Source: Cyanobacteria bacterium TGS_CYA1
GTDB lineage: Bacteria; Cyanobacteriota; Vampirovibrionia; Obscuribacterales; Obscuribacteraceae
Assembly (NCBI GenBank): GCA_026129135.1
Contig: JAHCIQ010000008.1
Location: 62,001 to 126,000, forward strand
DNA: 64,000 nt
Direction: 5' to 3'
Below, piece after piece: positions 44,103 through 53,086 of the stretch. The first letter of the stretch is position 1. Each line of letters begins with the position of its first letter. The position numbers and the translations under genes were made by a program. The notes under the pieces are model-generated. The model made no database searches, was not told where the DNA came from, and was given only the letters and a program-made list of their open reading frames with translations.

Positions 44103-44265
44103 AGGCAGTTATTATCTCTGGTTTAGAGCGAAAATATTCATGCCAAGATTTCTTGGCATGTCCCTCGCGAAGATTTTTGACAGACCAAAATCATCAGTTT
44201 GGCAAAACCGGGCCAAAATTCTGTAATATTGTCCAACTGTAATTATTTAAATCAGGCGACAAAAG

Positions 44266-44727
44266 ATGGACGAAATCGATGCTCAAGGTAGGCAACTTCT
44301 AATTGACCGACCCCAATTGAATAAAGGGCGCTTGAGCGTTTACCGCGAATCGGATGGTGATGATCACTGGTTTCCACGTTTGAACGTCAAGTTGATTCGT
44401 TCTGGCACCGATGAAGTCCTCTGGAACTGGACTACACACGACGATCCAATAGACTTTGACGAGCCTCCACCGTATGGTGACGACCTTATTCTGGAAAAAT
44501 ATTTCGAACTGGCCCAGCCTATTCGCACTCCAAGAGGACTCGAAGTCGTATTCATGTTAGCTAAAGGCGCTACAGCTCGTGGAAAAGTAAGTCAATTTTC
44601 GGCATCGCTATATTTGTATCCTGAATCTTTTGAAGACCGAGGTGTGCAAGTAGGTGTTCTGGACTTCAGGCATGGACTGAGCTGCGGTAGCGTTCCGTTA
44701 TTTGCTCGTTACAACTTCCCCTGGTAA
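44266..44727 (+). CDS. Hypothetical protein
   Basis: A 153-residue acidic, probably beta-rich cytoplasmic protein that I cannot assign. Notable are LNVKLIRSGTDEVLWNWTTH, a DDPIDFDEPPPYGDDL stretch and FSASLYLYPESFEDRGVQVG. It lies between the LRR-DUF4240 gene (divergent) and the tRNA-Lys gene (convergent). Confidence 0.65.
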   Translation: MDEIDAQGRQLLIDRPQLNKGRLSVYRESDGDDHWFPRLNVKLIRSGTDEVLWNWTTHDDPIDFDEPPPYGDDLILEKYFELAQPIRTPRGLEVVFMLAKGATARGKVSQFSASLYLYPESFEDRGVQVGVLDFRHGLSCGSVPLFARYNFPW

Positions 44728-44872
44728 GAATTGAACCGGCTTTTGATATGAGCCGCGTCAGCTTGCCATTGGTCTGTTGCAAATCTCTTGCAAGGTCTCT
44801 TGCAAAGCGATTGACTCGATCCTCAAAGACGTCAGATCGAATTATCAGGTGCTGTATTTGATTTAAAACTTT

Positions 44873-44943
44873 GCGCCCGCTGCGATTTGAACGCAGGACC
44901 AATCGGTTAAAAGCCGAGTGCTCTACCGCTGAGCTACGGGCGC
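44873..44943 (-). tRNA. tRNA-Lys (anticodon TTT)
   Basis: Minus strand: acceptor GCGCCCG pairs with CGGGCGC, D arm GCTCAGCGGTAGAGC, anticodon loop CTTTTAA (anticodon TTT), T arm CTGCG-TTCAAAT-CGCAG. The CCA end is not encoded, unlike the tRNA-Gly gene at 6945. It decodes AAA/AAG. Confidence 0.95.
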
Positions 44944-45118
44944 GTAAACCAGCAATTGTGCATAGCGCACACTTGCTAATGCAGATTCTTGCAAATTTGG
45001 TATCTGATTTGCAGATTTATGCAGATTCTTGAATATTATCTTACTAACATTTTCCTCTGAAGGAAATAGCCGGATTTATCTGATTACTATCCGATTAGAT
45101 ACTATTTAGGCGTGTCAG

Positions 45119-45148
45119 TTGACGAACTTATCTATAAGTAAGTAGTAT
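45119..45148 (+). promoter_or_regulatory. Putative sigma-70 promoter of the pyd/pre operon
   Basis: TTGACG (five of six matches to the -35 consensus) and TAGTAT (four of six to the -10), separated by 18 bases, about 205 bases upstream of the aminotransferase start. Inferred from sequence only. Confidence 0.45.
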
Positions 45149-45226
45149 TTCATCTCCTTAACATTCGTTTTAGTTTTTATCTTAAAAACTTTGCCTTTGT
45201 TAAATGGACTCTGTGGGGACCAGCTC

Positions 45227-45256
45227 GAAACCATATCCGTTAACGGATATGCTTTC
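45227..45256. repeat. Dispersed palindrome, copy 3 (operon leader)
   Basis: The core with outer arms GAAAC/CTTTC and one mismatched pair (C against C). It lies about 100 bases before the TTG start of the aminotransferase gene, inside the predicted leader, so here it is not at the end of a gene. Confidence 0.92.
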
Positions 45257-45354
45257 AAAAGTTTGGAGCTGTTGCTGGTTAGCCTCACCAGATGTGGTGC
45301 CCCGTCCTTTGTTCTTTGTCGTTTTCTTCCATATATAAATTGAGGTTAGTTGTT

Positions 45355-46683
45355 TTGAAACCAGGAAAACCTGCGCTCAGCAAAGCCGAATTAAAAGCCA
45401 AGCGTGATAAATACATATTCGGATCGGTCAAGCACTTATTTGCAGACCCCCCTCATTTCGTTAAAGGGCAAGGTCAATATCTTTACGATCAAGAAGGTCG
45501 AGAATATCTCGATATGTTTGCAGGTATCGTCACAGTCAGTGTCGGTCATTGCCATCCTAAAGTGGTTGAAGCCACTGTTGAGCAGGTCAAAACTCTTCAG
45601 CACACATCGACCATATTCATGACTCAACCAATGGTAGACCTGGCTGAGAAGTTAGCTGAAATTGCGCCTACAGGCTTGTCCAAAAGCTTCATCACAAACT
45701 CGGGAACAGAAGCTAACGAGGCTGCAGTTCGTCTTGCTCGCCTGGCATCAGGGCGACATGAAGTGATTGCACTCAAACACTCATATCATGGTGAGTCTCA
45801 TTTAACTTCGACATTGACTGCTAATCACAATTTCAGACCAGAAATAATGCCAGCATCAGGCATTGTGCATGCCGAAAACGCATATTGCTATCGTTGTCCT
45901 TTCAACAAAACAAGTGACAATTGTCAGCTCGAATGCGCACAAGATGTTGAGCGTGTTATTCAGACACAGACTAGCGGCAAGCCAGCTGTGATGATTGCAG
46001 AGCCCATACAAGGTGTCGGTGGCACAATCACTCCGCCTGACGATTATTTTGTCGAAGTGAAGAAAATTCTTGATAAATACGGCGTTTTGTTCATTGCGGA
46101 TGAAGTTCAAACGGGTGTAGGCAGAACCGGTCGCGATTGGTTTGGGATTTCGGGATACGGTGTCGTGCCCGACATGATCACAATGGCTAAAGGACTTGGA
46201 AATGGCATGCCTATTGGCGCGGTAATTGCTCGTGATGAATTGTCTGATCGAGTTTCGGCTCAACAACAAATCAACACGTTTGGTGGCAATCCGGTGTCGG
46301 CTACGACAGCGCTTGCCGTACTTGACGTGATTGAAGAAGAAAAATTGATCAAGAACGCCAAAGAAATCGGCGACTACTTGATGGAAGGCTTCAAAGATTT
46401 GAAAAAACGTCATCCCGGATTCGTTGCTGATGTTCGCGGTCGCGGTTTGATGCTTGGAATCGAGCTTGCCGCCAAAGACAAGACTCCACTTCCACAACAA
46501 ACAGCTCGAGTAATTGAATTGTGCCGCGAAAACGGTGTAATTATTGGCAAAGGCGGATTGTTCGCGAACGTTATTCGAATCAAACCCGCCTTAAATATCA
46601 CCAAAGAAAATGCCAATACTTTGCTTGAAGTGATGGGCAAGGCTATTGCCACTGTTGAAAAGGAATCTCAAATTCTAGTTTAG
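45355..46683 (+). CDS. Class III aminotransferase (AGXT2/beta-alanine:pyruvate type)
   Basis: A 442-residue PLP aminotransferase. Seen are SFITNSGTEANEAAVRLARL, the AGXT2-type cysteine cluster AYCYRCPFNKTSDNCQLEC, FIADEVQTGVGRTG and the PLP lysine in MITMAKGLGNGMPIGAV. It most likely transaminates beta-alanine (from uracil) or 3-aminoisobutyrate (from thymine), the final step of reductive pyrimidine catabolism, as the next three genes belong to that pathway. The start is TTG at 45355 with a GAGG site 9 bases upstream; the ATG at 45292 lacks one. Confidence 0.88.
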   Translation: MKPGKPALSKAELKAKRDKYIFGSVKHLFADPPHFVKGQGQYLYDQEGREYLDMFAGIVTVSVGHCHPKVVEATVEQVKTLQHTSTIFMTQPMVDLAEKLAEIAPTGLSKSFITNSGTEANEAAVRLARLASGRHEVIALKHSYHGESHLTSTLTANHNFRPEIMPASGIVHAENAYCYRCPFNKTSDNCQLECAQDVERVIQTQTSGKPAVMIAEPIQGVGGTITPPDDYFVEVKKILDKYGVLFIADEVQTGVGRTGRDWFGISGYGVVPDMITMAKGLGNGMPIGAVIARDELSDRVSAQQQINTFGGNPVSATTALAVLDVIEEEKLIKNAKEIGDYLMEGFKDLKKRHPGFVADVRGRGLMLGIELAAKDKTPLPQQTARVIELCRENGVIIGKGGLFANVIRIKPALNITKENANTLLEVMGKAIATVEKESQILV

Positions 46684-46777
46684 AGTCGGGCTCGATTGTG
46701 GACGGTATCGAATCTGGTACCGGCGCAGTAGAGGCTCAGCATTGTGTAAGTTACCGCAAAAAAATACGGAGAATTAT

Positions 46778-47665
46778 ATGTCTAGAATCGTTAAGTGCGG
46801 CTTAATCCAGACGAAAAATGAAGTCGTTTCTCCCGATGGTGGCACTGATGCCAAAACCATGGAGAAAATCAAGAAAGCAATGCTCGACAAACACGTCGAG
46901 TACATCAAAAAAGCAGGCGAGCAGAAAGTTCAAATTCTTTGCTTGCAAGAAATTTTCAACGGACCTTATTTTTGTGCCGAACAGCAAAATTGCTGGTACG
47001 ACACCGCCGAGGAAATCCCCGATGGTCCAACCATCAAGGTTATGCAAGATCTAGCTAAAAAATACAGCATGGTCATCGTGGTTCCTATATATGAAAAAGA
47101 GGGAACCGGCGTATTGTATAACTCGGCTGCCGTGATTGACGCCGATGGTAAATATCTGGGCAAATACAGAAAAAATCACATTCCCCATGTAGCACCAGGT
47201 TTTTGGGAGAAATTCTATTTCAAACCAGGCAACCTCGGCTATCCTGTTTTTCACACCAAATACGCCACCATCGGTGTTTACATCTGCTACGATAGACATT
47301 TTCCTGAAGGCGCTCGGGCTCTGGGTCTTGCCGGTGCTGAAATCGTGTTTAATCCGTCTGCTACCGTGGCTGGATTGTCAGAATATTTGTGGAAGCTTGA
47401 ACAACCAGCTCATGCTGCAGCGAACGGATATTTCGTGGGCGCCATAAACAGAGTGGGCACCGAAGCCCCCTGGAATATCGGTGAATTCTATGGATCTAGT
47501 TATTTCTGCAATCCTCGCGGACAAATCGTTGCCCTTGCAAGCAGAGACCAGGAGGAATTGATTGTTTCTGATCTTAACTTGGACGAGATAAAAGAAGTGC
47601 GCCACACATGGCAATTCTTCAGAGACCGTCGTCCCGAAACCTACGAAGCGTTGGTAAAACTCTAA
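46778..47665 (+). CDS. Beta-ureidopropionase (nitrilase superfamily)
   Basis: A 295-residue carbon-nitrogen hydrolase that converts N-carbamoyl-beta-alanine to beta-alanine, CO2 and ammonia. The Glu-Lys-Cys triad is visible: LCLQEIFNGPYF (Glu about 59), KYRKNHIPHV (Lys about 132) and GVYICYDRHFPEGARALG (Cys about 170). The YDRHFPE motif is typical of N-carbamoyl amide hydrolases. The ATG at 46778 has GGAG upstream. Context in the pre operon strongly supports the assignment. Confidence 0.9.
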   Translation: MSRIVKCGLIQTKNEVVSPDGGTDAKTMEKIKKAMLDKHVEYIKKAGEQKVQILCLQEIFNGPYFCAEQQNCWYDTAEEIPDGPTIKVMQDLAKKYSMVIVVPIYEKEGTGVLYNSAAVIDADGKYLGKYRKNHIPHVAPGFWEKFYFKPGNLGYPVFHTKYATIGVYICYDRHFPEGARALGLAGAEIVFNPSATVAGLSEYLWKLEQPAHAAANGYFVGAINRVGTEAPWNIGEFYGSSYFCNPRGQIVALASRDQEELIVSDLNLDEIKEVRHTWQFFRDRRPETYEALVKL

Positions 47666-47701
47666 ATCTATTAATTCCTGCTTCAACACAAAGGAACGAC
47701 T

Positions 47702-49099
47702 ATGGCAGAGCACTACAAACCGTTTAAATATAAGCCGTGGGAAATGAGTCTGGAGCAACGCTTTCAGGAAGTTTTTCCACCCTACTCGCAAAGAGAGGCA
47801 ATGCAGGAAGCGAATCGCTGTCTGTATTGTTATGATGCACCATGTATGGTGGCGTGTCCGACTCATATCGACATTCCCACTTTTATCAAGAAAATTGCAA
47901 CCGATAACGTTAAGGGCTCGGCGCGCACTATTCTCGAATCCAATTTGCTTGGTGCCACCTGTTCGCGCGTTTGTCCGGTGGAAGAATTGTGCGAAGGCGC
48001 TTGCGTTCTTGCCCATGACCACAAGCCTATAACGATTGGACGATTACAGCGTTATGCCATGGATTATGCCTCGGAGCGCAAAATCAAGTTCTTCGAGCCT
48101 GGCAAAGCCAATGGCTATAAAATCGCTATTGTCGGTTCTGGTCCTGCCGGACTTTCTTGCGCGGGCGAATTAGCCAAGCTGGGATTTGATGTCACTGTTT
48201 TCGAAAAGAAAAAGTGGGGTGGGGGTCTCGATACTTATGGTATTGTTGTCTTTCGAGAACCGGTCGAGGTGAGCCTTTCCGAAGTGAAAATGATGGAAGA
48301 CCTTGGAGTGAAATTCAAGTTCAACCAGACAATCGGTCAAGATGTCACTTTCCAGCAATTAGTCGACGAATATGATGCCGTTTTCGTGAGCGTCGGGTTA
48401 GGTAATGTTCCCGACATGGAAATTCCAGGCGAAGACCTCCAGGGAGTGCTCGACGGACTCGATTTCATCGAAGAGACGAAGACTCAACCATTGTCCACGA
48501 TCAAATATGGACAGCGTGTTTGCATTATCGGTGCTGGTAACACTGGTATCGACTGCGCCACTATTGCAAGGCGGCTTGGTTCCGAACGCGTGATGATGGT
48601 TTATCGTCGTTCCGAGGCTGAAATGCCTGCTTATCCTTTCGAATATGAATTCGCCATGCGCGAAGGCGTCAACTTCATGTTCCTCACTCAGCCAACTGAA
48701 GTAATCGGCATGGAAGGCAAAGTGGTGGCACTGCGTTGCCAGCGCATGGATCTTGGCGAACCAGATGCATCGGGTCGTCGCAAGCCAATCACTGTGCCAG
48801 ATTCTGAGTTCGATATTCCTTGTGATATGGTGATAAAAGCTATTGGTCAGAAGAAACTTTCAAACGTAGTCGATGCTCTAGTCAAGCTCGGGGTTCACAC
48901 CGACCGCGGCTATATTCTGGTTGAAGATGGCACCAATCGAACTGCTCATCCCAAGATTTTCGCAGGTGGAGATTGCATCCGAAACAAAGGAGAAGCTTCT
49001 ACCGTGATGGCTGTGGAAGACGGCAAAATCGCAGCACGAGGCATTGCCAAAAAATTCGCCATCCAGTTGGAAGAAGTAAAACAGGGAGCAAAAGGCTAA
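47702..49099 (+). CDS. preT: Dihydropyrimidine dehydrogenase, NAD-dependent subunit A
   Basis: A 465-residue glutamate-synthase-like flavoprotein. The N-terminus has Fe-S cysteines (CLYCYDAPCMVACPTHIDIP; CSRVCPVEELCEGACV), followed by the FAD loop IAIVGSGPAGLSCAGELAKL (about 140) and the NAD loop VCIIGAGNTGIDCATIARRL (about 275), and it ends with a FAD-binding GGDC segment. With PreA it reduces uracil and thymine to the dihydro forms. The stop (TAA) shares an A with the PreA start (TAATG). Confidence 0.95.
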   Translation: MAEHYKPFKYKPWEMSLEQRFQEVFPPYSQREAMQEANRCLYCYDAPCMVACPTHIDIPTFIKKIATDNVKGSARTILESNLLGATCSRVCPVEELCEGACVLAHDHKPITIGRLQRYAMDYASERKIKFFEPGKANGYKIAIVGSGPAGLSCAGELAKLGFDVTVFEKKKWGGGLDTYGIVVFREPVEVSLSEVKMMEDLGVKFKFNQTIGQDVTFQQLVDEYDAVFVSVGLGNVPDMEIPGEDLQGVLDGLDFIEETKTQPLSTIKYGQRVCIIGAGNTGIDCATIARRLGSERVMMVYRRSEAEMPAYPFEYEFAMREGVNFMFLTQPTEVIGMEGKVVALRCQRMDLGEPDASGRRKPITVPDSEFDIPCDMVIKAIGQKKLSNVVDALVKLGVHTDRGYILVEDGTNRTAHPKIFAGGDCIRNKGEASTVMAVEDGKIAARGIAKKFAIQLEEVKQGAKG

Positions 49100-50445
49100 T
49101 GAAAAAGAAACCAGATTTATCGATAGACTTTTGTGGAATCAAGTCTCCCAACCCCTTCTGGTTGGCTTCCGCTCCTCCGAGCAATTCGGGCTATCAAGTC
49201 CAGAAAGCTTTCGAAGATGGCTGGGGAGGAGCTGTTTGGAAAACAATCGGTGCGCCAGTCTTGAACGTTTGTAATCGTTATGGAACGATGGACTACAAAG
49301 GTTCGAAAATAATAGGTCTCAATAACGTCGAATTGATTTCAGATCGTCCAATTGAAGTTAACTTGCGTGAAATGGCAGAGGTGAAGCGTAATTTTCCGAA
49401 TCACGCCGTAATCGCATCGATTATGGTCGAATCTAAAAAAGAAGCCTGGCAAGAAATCGTAAAACGCACCGAAGATACCGGCATTGATGGTTTCGAGCTC
49501 AACTTCGGATGCCCGCACGGAATGTCAGAACGCGGTATGGGCTCGGCGATGGGTCAAGTTCCCGAATATACTTGCATGGTTACAGACTGGGTGATGGAAG
49601 TGGCGACCAAGCCTGTAATAGTCAAACTAACACCCAATATCACAGATATCGTTCAACCAGCTCGTGCAGCTTTGAAAGGCAAATGTAATGCACTTTCATT
49701 GATTAATACCATCAACAGTATCATGGGTGTTGACCTAGACACGTTCGAACTGCGTCCCAACGTAGGTGGAAAAGGCGGTCACGGTGGTTATGCCGGTCCC
49801 GCTGTAAAACCAATTGCGTTGCATCTTTTAAGTGCTGTTGCTTCTGATCCTGAAGTAGTGGCATCCAAAGTTCCAATATCAGGAATAGGTGGAGTCGAAA
49901 CTTGGCAGGATGCAGTCGAGTTCATGCTACTTGGCTCCACTTCTGTTCAAGTTTGCACGGCTGTGATGCATTGGGGCTTTAGAATCGTCGAAGACATGGT
50001 TGATGGCTTGAGCAACTGGATGGAAGAAAAAGGCTTTGAAAAATGTACCGATTTTATCGGTAAGAGCTTGCCTCGTATATCCAGCTTCGGCGACTTCGAT
50101 CTTGGATTTCAAACTGTTGCCAAAATAAATCACGATAAATGCATCCAATGCAACTTGTGTTTTATTGCGTGTAACGATGCTGCTCACCAATGTATCGACC
50201 TGAAAGAATTGAAATTGAAAGATGAAGTGAACGAGCGTCTCTGGCCAGTTGTTCGCGAAGAGGACTGTGTCGGCTGCGACTTGTGCTCTGTGGTTTGTCC
50301 AGTGGATGATTGTATTTCTATGGTTGAGGTTAATCATGGAAGACCTCACATCACCTGGAACGAATTAACTCAAAAACGCCCCGAAGTCCTGGAATGGGAC
50401 AAAATGGAAAAATACCGCGAAGAAGCTAATATTCACATCCATTAG
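49099..50445 (+). CDS. preA: Dihydropyrimidine dehydrogenase, subunit B
   Basis: A 448-residue FMN/Fe-S protein. The dihydroorotate-dehydrogenase-like barrel has NPFWLASAPPSNSGY, FELNFGCPHGMSERGMG with the catalytic Cys loop, KLTPNITDI and GIGGVETWQDA. The C-terminus carries two 4Fe-4S ferredoxin motifs (CIQCNLCFIACNDAAHQC; CVGCDLCSVVCPVDDC). The start at 49099 overlaps the preT stop by one base. A longer ORF from 48973 lies inside preT and is rejected. This is the first step of reductive pyrimidine degradation. Confidence 0.96.
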   Translation: MKKKPDLSIDFCGIKSPNPFWLASAPPSNSGYQVQKAFEDGWGGAVWKTIGAPVLNVCNRYGTMDYKGSKIIGLNNVELISDRPIEVNLREMAEVKRNFPNHAVIASIMVESKKEAWQEIVKRTEDTGIDGFELNFGCPHGMSERGMGSAMGQVPEYTCMVTDWVMEVATKPVIVKLTPNITDIVQPARAALKGKCNALSLINTINSIMGVDLDTFELRPNVGGKGGHGGYAGPAVKPIALHLLSAVASDPEVVASKVPISGIGGVETWQDAVEFMLLGSTSVQVCTAVMHWGFRIVEDMVDGLSNWMEEKGFEKCTDFIGKSLPRISSFGDFDLGFQTVAKINHDKCIQCNLCFIACNDAAHQCIDLKELKLKDEVNERLWPVVREEDCVGCDLCSVVCPVDDCISMVEVNHGRPHITWNELTQKRPEVLEWDKMEKYREEANIHIH

Positions 50446-50467
50446 TTTCTTCCATTACGTCCCTTTC

Positions 50468-50499
50468 AAAAACCATATCCGTTAACGGATATGGTTTTT
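50468..50499. repeat. Dispersed palindrome, copy 4 (after preA)
   Basis: A perfect 32-bp palindrome with AAAAAC/GTTTTT ends, 22 bases after the preA stop and followed by further T residues. It fits a terminator of the pyrimidine operon. Confidence 0.95.
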
Positions 50500-50594
50500 T
50501 CTTTGGGGGCTTGTCTGTTTGTATTGAATAAATTGAACTTTTTGCTTACTAAATTCGTTATTCAGGATAGGAGCTAAATTGCGGAGGACGTTCT

Positions 50595-51662
50595 ATGTTC
50601 AATTTTTTACGTAATTACGGGGTTGAAAAAACTGTTTTGGCAAAAAAACTAATTAGCTCATTCACTAAATTCGAAAAGAGATTTCCAAAAGAAGAAGATA
50701 GTGTCGAATACTTTGCTCAAGCTGTAATAAAGGAACTTAGCGTAATCTGTCGGATTTGCTCGTCATCTTCCATAGAGCGAAAGTATGGATCAAGGTTCTA
50801 TAGGTGTTCGAATTGTAGAAGCAAAGGCTGGATATTTTCAGGAACTTTCTTTGAGAAAATGCGTGTAGCAAAATTGTGGAATGCCACTATATGGTTATAT
50901 GAAAGAAGGATTCAGTTTAATGCATGGCAGTTGGCTGAACTGTGTCAGGTCGCTTATTCATCGGCATTAGTAATTAGCAGGAAAATAGCTAAAGTAATTT
51001 TTTCAATCGAGCAAGACCGATGCGAGTTAGTTCCGTCTGAAGTATTTATGATTTTGTTTCGCAAAAGAAGTATCGAAACTCCAGCGAAATCGCATCCAAA
51101 ATTTGAACAGTTGGTTTTTGATCAGTCGCTTTTGCAGCTTCAAAAAGGACAAAATGCGGAAGATGTAGATCACGAAGTGCCGAGCGTTAGTGGCGATTCC
51201 AATTCTTATTCAGATTTGGAATATAAAGCTCTTGCTCTCTTGAGTGATATTCCTATACATTTTGATGAAATTTGCAGGCAACTTTCACTTCCAGGGGGTA
51301 TAGTTTCTGCCACGCTTATCTTGCTTGAATTAGGTGACGTAATCGTTCGTCATCCGGGGGACCACTACACTTTAAAGCCGAAGTCGGAAAAACTACCAGG
51401 TCGAATGAAAGATAGACAAGACCTAATAATTGCCTTGAAGAACTCAAGCAGAGTAGAAGAATTTTTTAAATTTGCGCTCAATACTTATCATGGCTTTAGC
51501 AGAAAATATCTCCAATTTTATTTGACTAAGTTCCAAGCTTTTTTTCAAGAAGGATTCATGTCGCCAGGAAAAATTCTTCGTGAGTGTTTATATCTCAATA
51601 GTTTTAGTTATTTCCAAATGCTGGATTATGTCACTCCTGAAGATGTGATGTTCTGGGCTTAA
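50595..51662 (+). CDS. Transposase-type Zn-ribbon protein with DprA-like winged helix
   Basis: A 355-residue protein of unusual build. Residues 50-115 look like the N-terminal zinc ribbon and helical region of IS1595-type transposases (C-R-I-C at 52-55, C-S-N-C at 71-74, then GWIFSGTFFEKMRVAKLWNA), but no DDE nuclease domain follows. Residues about 208-262 are a DprA-type winged helix (IHFDEICRQLSLPGGIVSAT, LELGDVIVRHPGDHY). The C-terminal 90 residues are helical and unassigned. It is probably a domesticated regulator. A GGAGG site precedes the ATG. It is flanked by palindromic repeats on both sides. Confidence 0.72.
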   Translation: MFNFLRNYGVEKTVLAKKLISSFTKFEKRFPKEEDSVEYFAQAVIKELSVICRICSSSSIERKYGSRFYRCSNCRSKGWIFSGTFFEKMRVAKLWNATIWLYERRIQFNAWQLAELCQVAYSSALVISRKIAKVIFSIEQDRCELVPSEVFMILFRKRSIETPAKSHPKFEQLVFDQSLLQLQKGQNAEDVDHEVPSVSGDSNSYSDLEYKALALLSDIPIHFDEICRQLSLPGGIVSATLILLELGDVIVRHPGDHYTLKPKSEKLPGRMKDRQDLIIALKNSSRVEEFFKFALNTYHGFSRKYLQFYLTKFQAFFQEGFMSPGKILRECLYLNSFSYFQMLDYVTPEDVMFWA

Positions 51663-51680
51663 TCAGCACGAACATAAAAT

Positions 51681-51700
51681 CATATCCGTTAACGGTTATG
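51681..51700. repeat. Dispersed palindrome, copy 5 (degenerate)
   Basis: CATATCCGTTAACGGTTATG, the core with one substitution (A to T in the right arm) and without extended outer arms. It lies 19 bases after the stop of the Zn-ribbon/winged-helix gene. Confidence 0.88.
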
Positions 51701-51783
51701 GATTGGAAACGAGATATAAGAATGAGGAGCCTGACATCGCTTCATCAGTCGTCTGCTAATTCTCGTTTATAAGGAATGAGTGG

Positions 51784-53085
51784 ATGAAAACTTTTCTTGC
51801 TCAAAAATATAAAGCTTTCGTCGCGACTATTTGTAAATGGTCAGTGCCTTATTTCTTGCGCAGGAATCAGTTAGATGTCAGAGTCAGCCAGGAATGCTTG
51901 AAAGAACTGGAGTGCTTGAACAAATCGAATGTGGTAATTCTACTCAATCACTCGGATAGATTTGACCCTTTGGCTGTGGCAGAGCTTTCTCGTGTTGCAA
52001 AAGAAGATTTTGGATATATCGCTTCGCGTGAGCAATTTGACGCATTCAATGGTTTGCAGGGATGGCTGATGCAACGGTGCGGCGCGTACTCTGTTTTGCG
52101 GGGAGAACCGGAAGATAAACAAAGCAAAGAAGCGACAATTAGTTATATAAGTCAATCTCAGCGTAAATTGGTTGAGTTTCCAGAAGGAGACGTGACTGGT
52201 CGTGATGATGTCATTTTGCCGTTAAAGCAAGATGGAATCAGAAATATACTGGAAGCACAACAACGACTTTTGAAAACAGGAGAGAGCGAGCCAGTTTATC
52301 TTCTGCCAGTAGCTATTTACTATGAGGTGCAAAAAGACGGCATCAAAGCGATGGAAAAATGCCTTGGTCGTCTAGAGAAAAGATTTGGGACTGTTCAAAA
52401 GCATCTTTCCATAGCTGCTAGAGTGGAGCGCCTTGTGCGCTCGCTCATTTTCAGTCTTGAACAAGTCTATGGAATTAAGTCTTTTGGCTCGCGCCTAGAC
52501 CAGAGATTGCTTTCGATTTGTGCACAAATTGCATCCTCCATTGCGACCGTCAATGGATTGCCATTGAGCCAGGCGAATCACGTAGATTCGTTGTTGATTC
52601 AAAAAGTGCTGAATCACTCTAAGCCTGAGCACGCGGCAGAAGAAGTGATGATTTATTTGCACTCGGTTCGCAATCAATTATGGCGTTCTCTAAAAACTGA
52701 TCGCAACGCATCAACAAACCCGGAAAGTGAAAATTATGAGGCAAAACTTCGACGCGATTTGCTTCATCGCAAAAAAATCTTGTTTGGTGAGCTCGATAAA
52801 TTGGAACAACTGCTGATTCTCGCTCATAGTGTGCAGCAGGAAGTCACTACGTTGAACCACGCATGGCGGGTAATCGATCGTCTCGAACAAGAAATCACTG
52901 GTAAAACAACCTTGAAGGGACATCGCATCGCATATATTGAATCTGGACCTGTACTTAGTTTACTTCAATTCATGCCTGCATATCGCGGAAGCGAGGATGG
53001 CGCGATATCAATGGTTGACGACAGTGTTCGCCGCAAAATTCTTGCAGTCTTGAAGCAAATGAAAATCACGCACGCAGTAGCTTGA
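51784..53085 (+). CDS. PlsC-like acyltransferase with long C-terminal extension
   Basis: A 433-residue protein whose first 190 residues form a glycerolipid acyltransferase domain: motif I VVILLNHSDRFDPLAVAE (H-x4-D), motif II-like GAYSVLRGE and motif III LVEFPEGDVTGRDD. The remaining 240 residues are mostly helical and unassigned. It would acylate a lysophospholipid or related acceptor at the membrane. It is convergent with the UbiB-like gene, with one base between the two stops. Confidence 0.82.
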   Translation: MKTFLAQKYKAFVATICKWSVPYFLRRNQLDVRVSQECLKELECLNKSNVVILLNHSDRFDPLAVAELSRVAKEDFGYIASREQFDAFNGLQGWLMQRCGAYSVLRGEPEDKQSKEATISYISQSQRKLVEFPEGDVTGRDDVILPLKQDGIRNILEAQQRLLKTGESEPVYLLPVAIYYEVQKDGIKAMEKCLGRLEKRFGTVQKHLSIAARVERLVRSLIFSLEQVYGIKSFGSRLDQRLLSICAQIASSIATVNGLPLSQANHVDSLLIQKVLNHSKPEHAAEEVMIYLHSVRNQLWRSLKTDRNASTNPESENYEAKLRRDLLHRKKILFGELDKLEQLLILAHSVQQEVTTLNHAWRVIDRLEQEITGKTTLKGHRIAYIESGPVLSLLQFMPAYRGSEDGAISMVDDSVRRKILAVLKQMKITHAVA

Positions 53086-53086
53086 A

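Larger units (their letters stand above)
44944..45354 (+). other. Intergenic region upstream of the pyrimidine-catabolism operon
   Basis: A 411-base region without a convincing gene. It holds a duplicated ATGCAGATTCTTG (about 44979 and 45019, 40 bp apart), a promoter-like pair at 45119-45148, an 8-bp A/T inverted repeat near 45171-45189 and copy 3 of the palindromic repeat. If the promoter is right, the operon has a 5' leader of about 200 bases. Confidence 0.6.

Noticed and set aside
48973..49098. Upstream extension of preA
   Set aside because: It lies wholly inside the preT coding region. The overlapping TAATG start at 49099 gives the known PreA N-terminus.
50595..51662. An active insertion sequence
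   Set aside because: There is no DDE domain, no terminal inverted repeats with target duplication, and the flanking palindromes occur at many unrelated sites.
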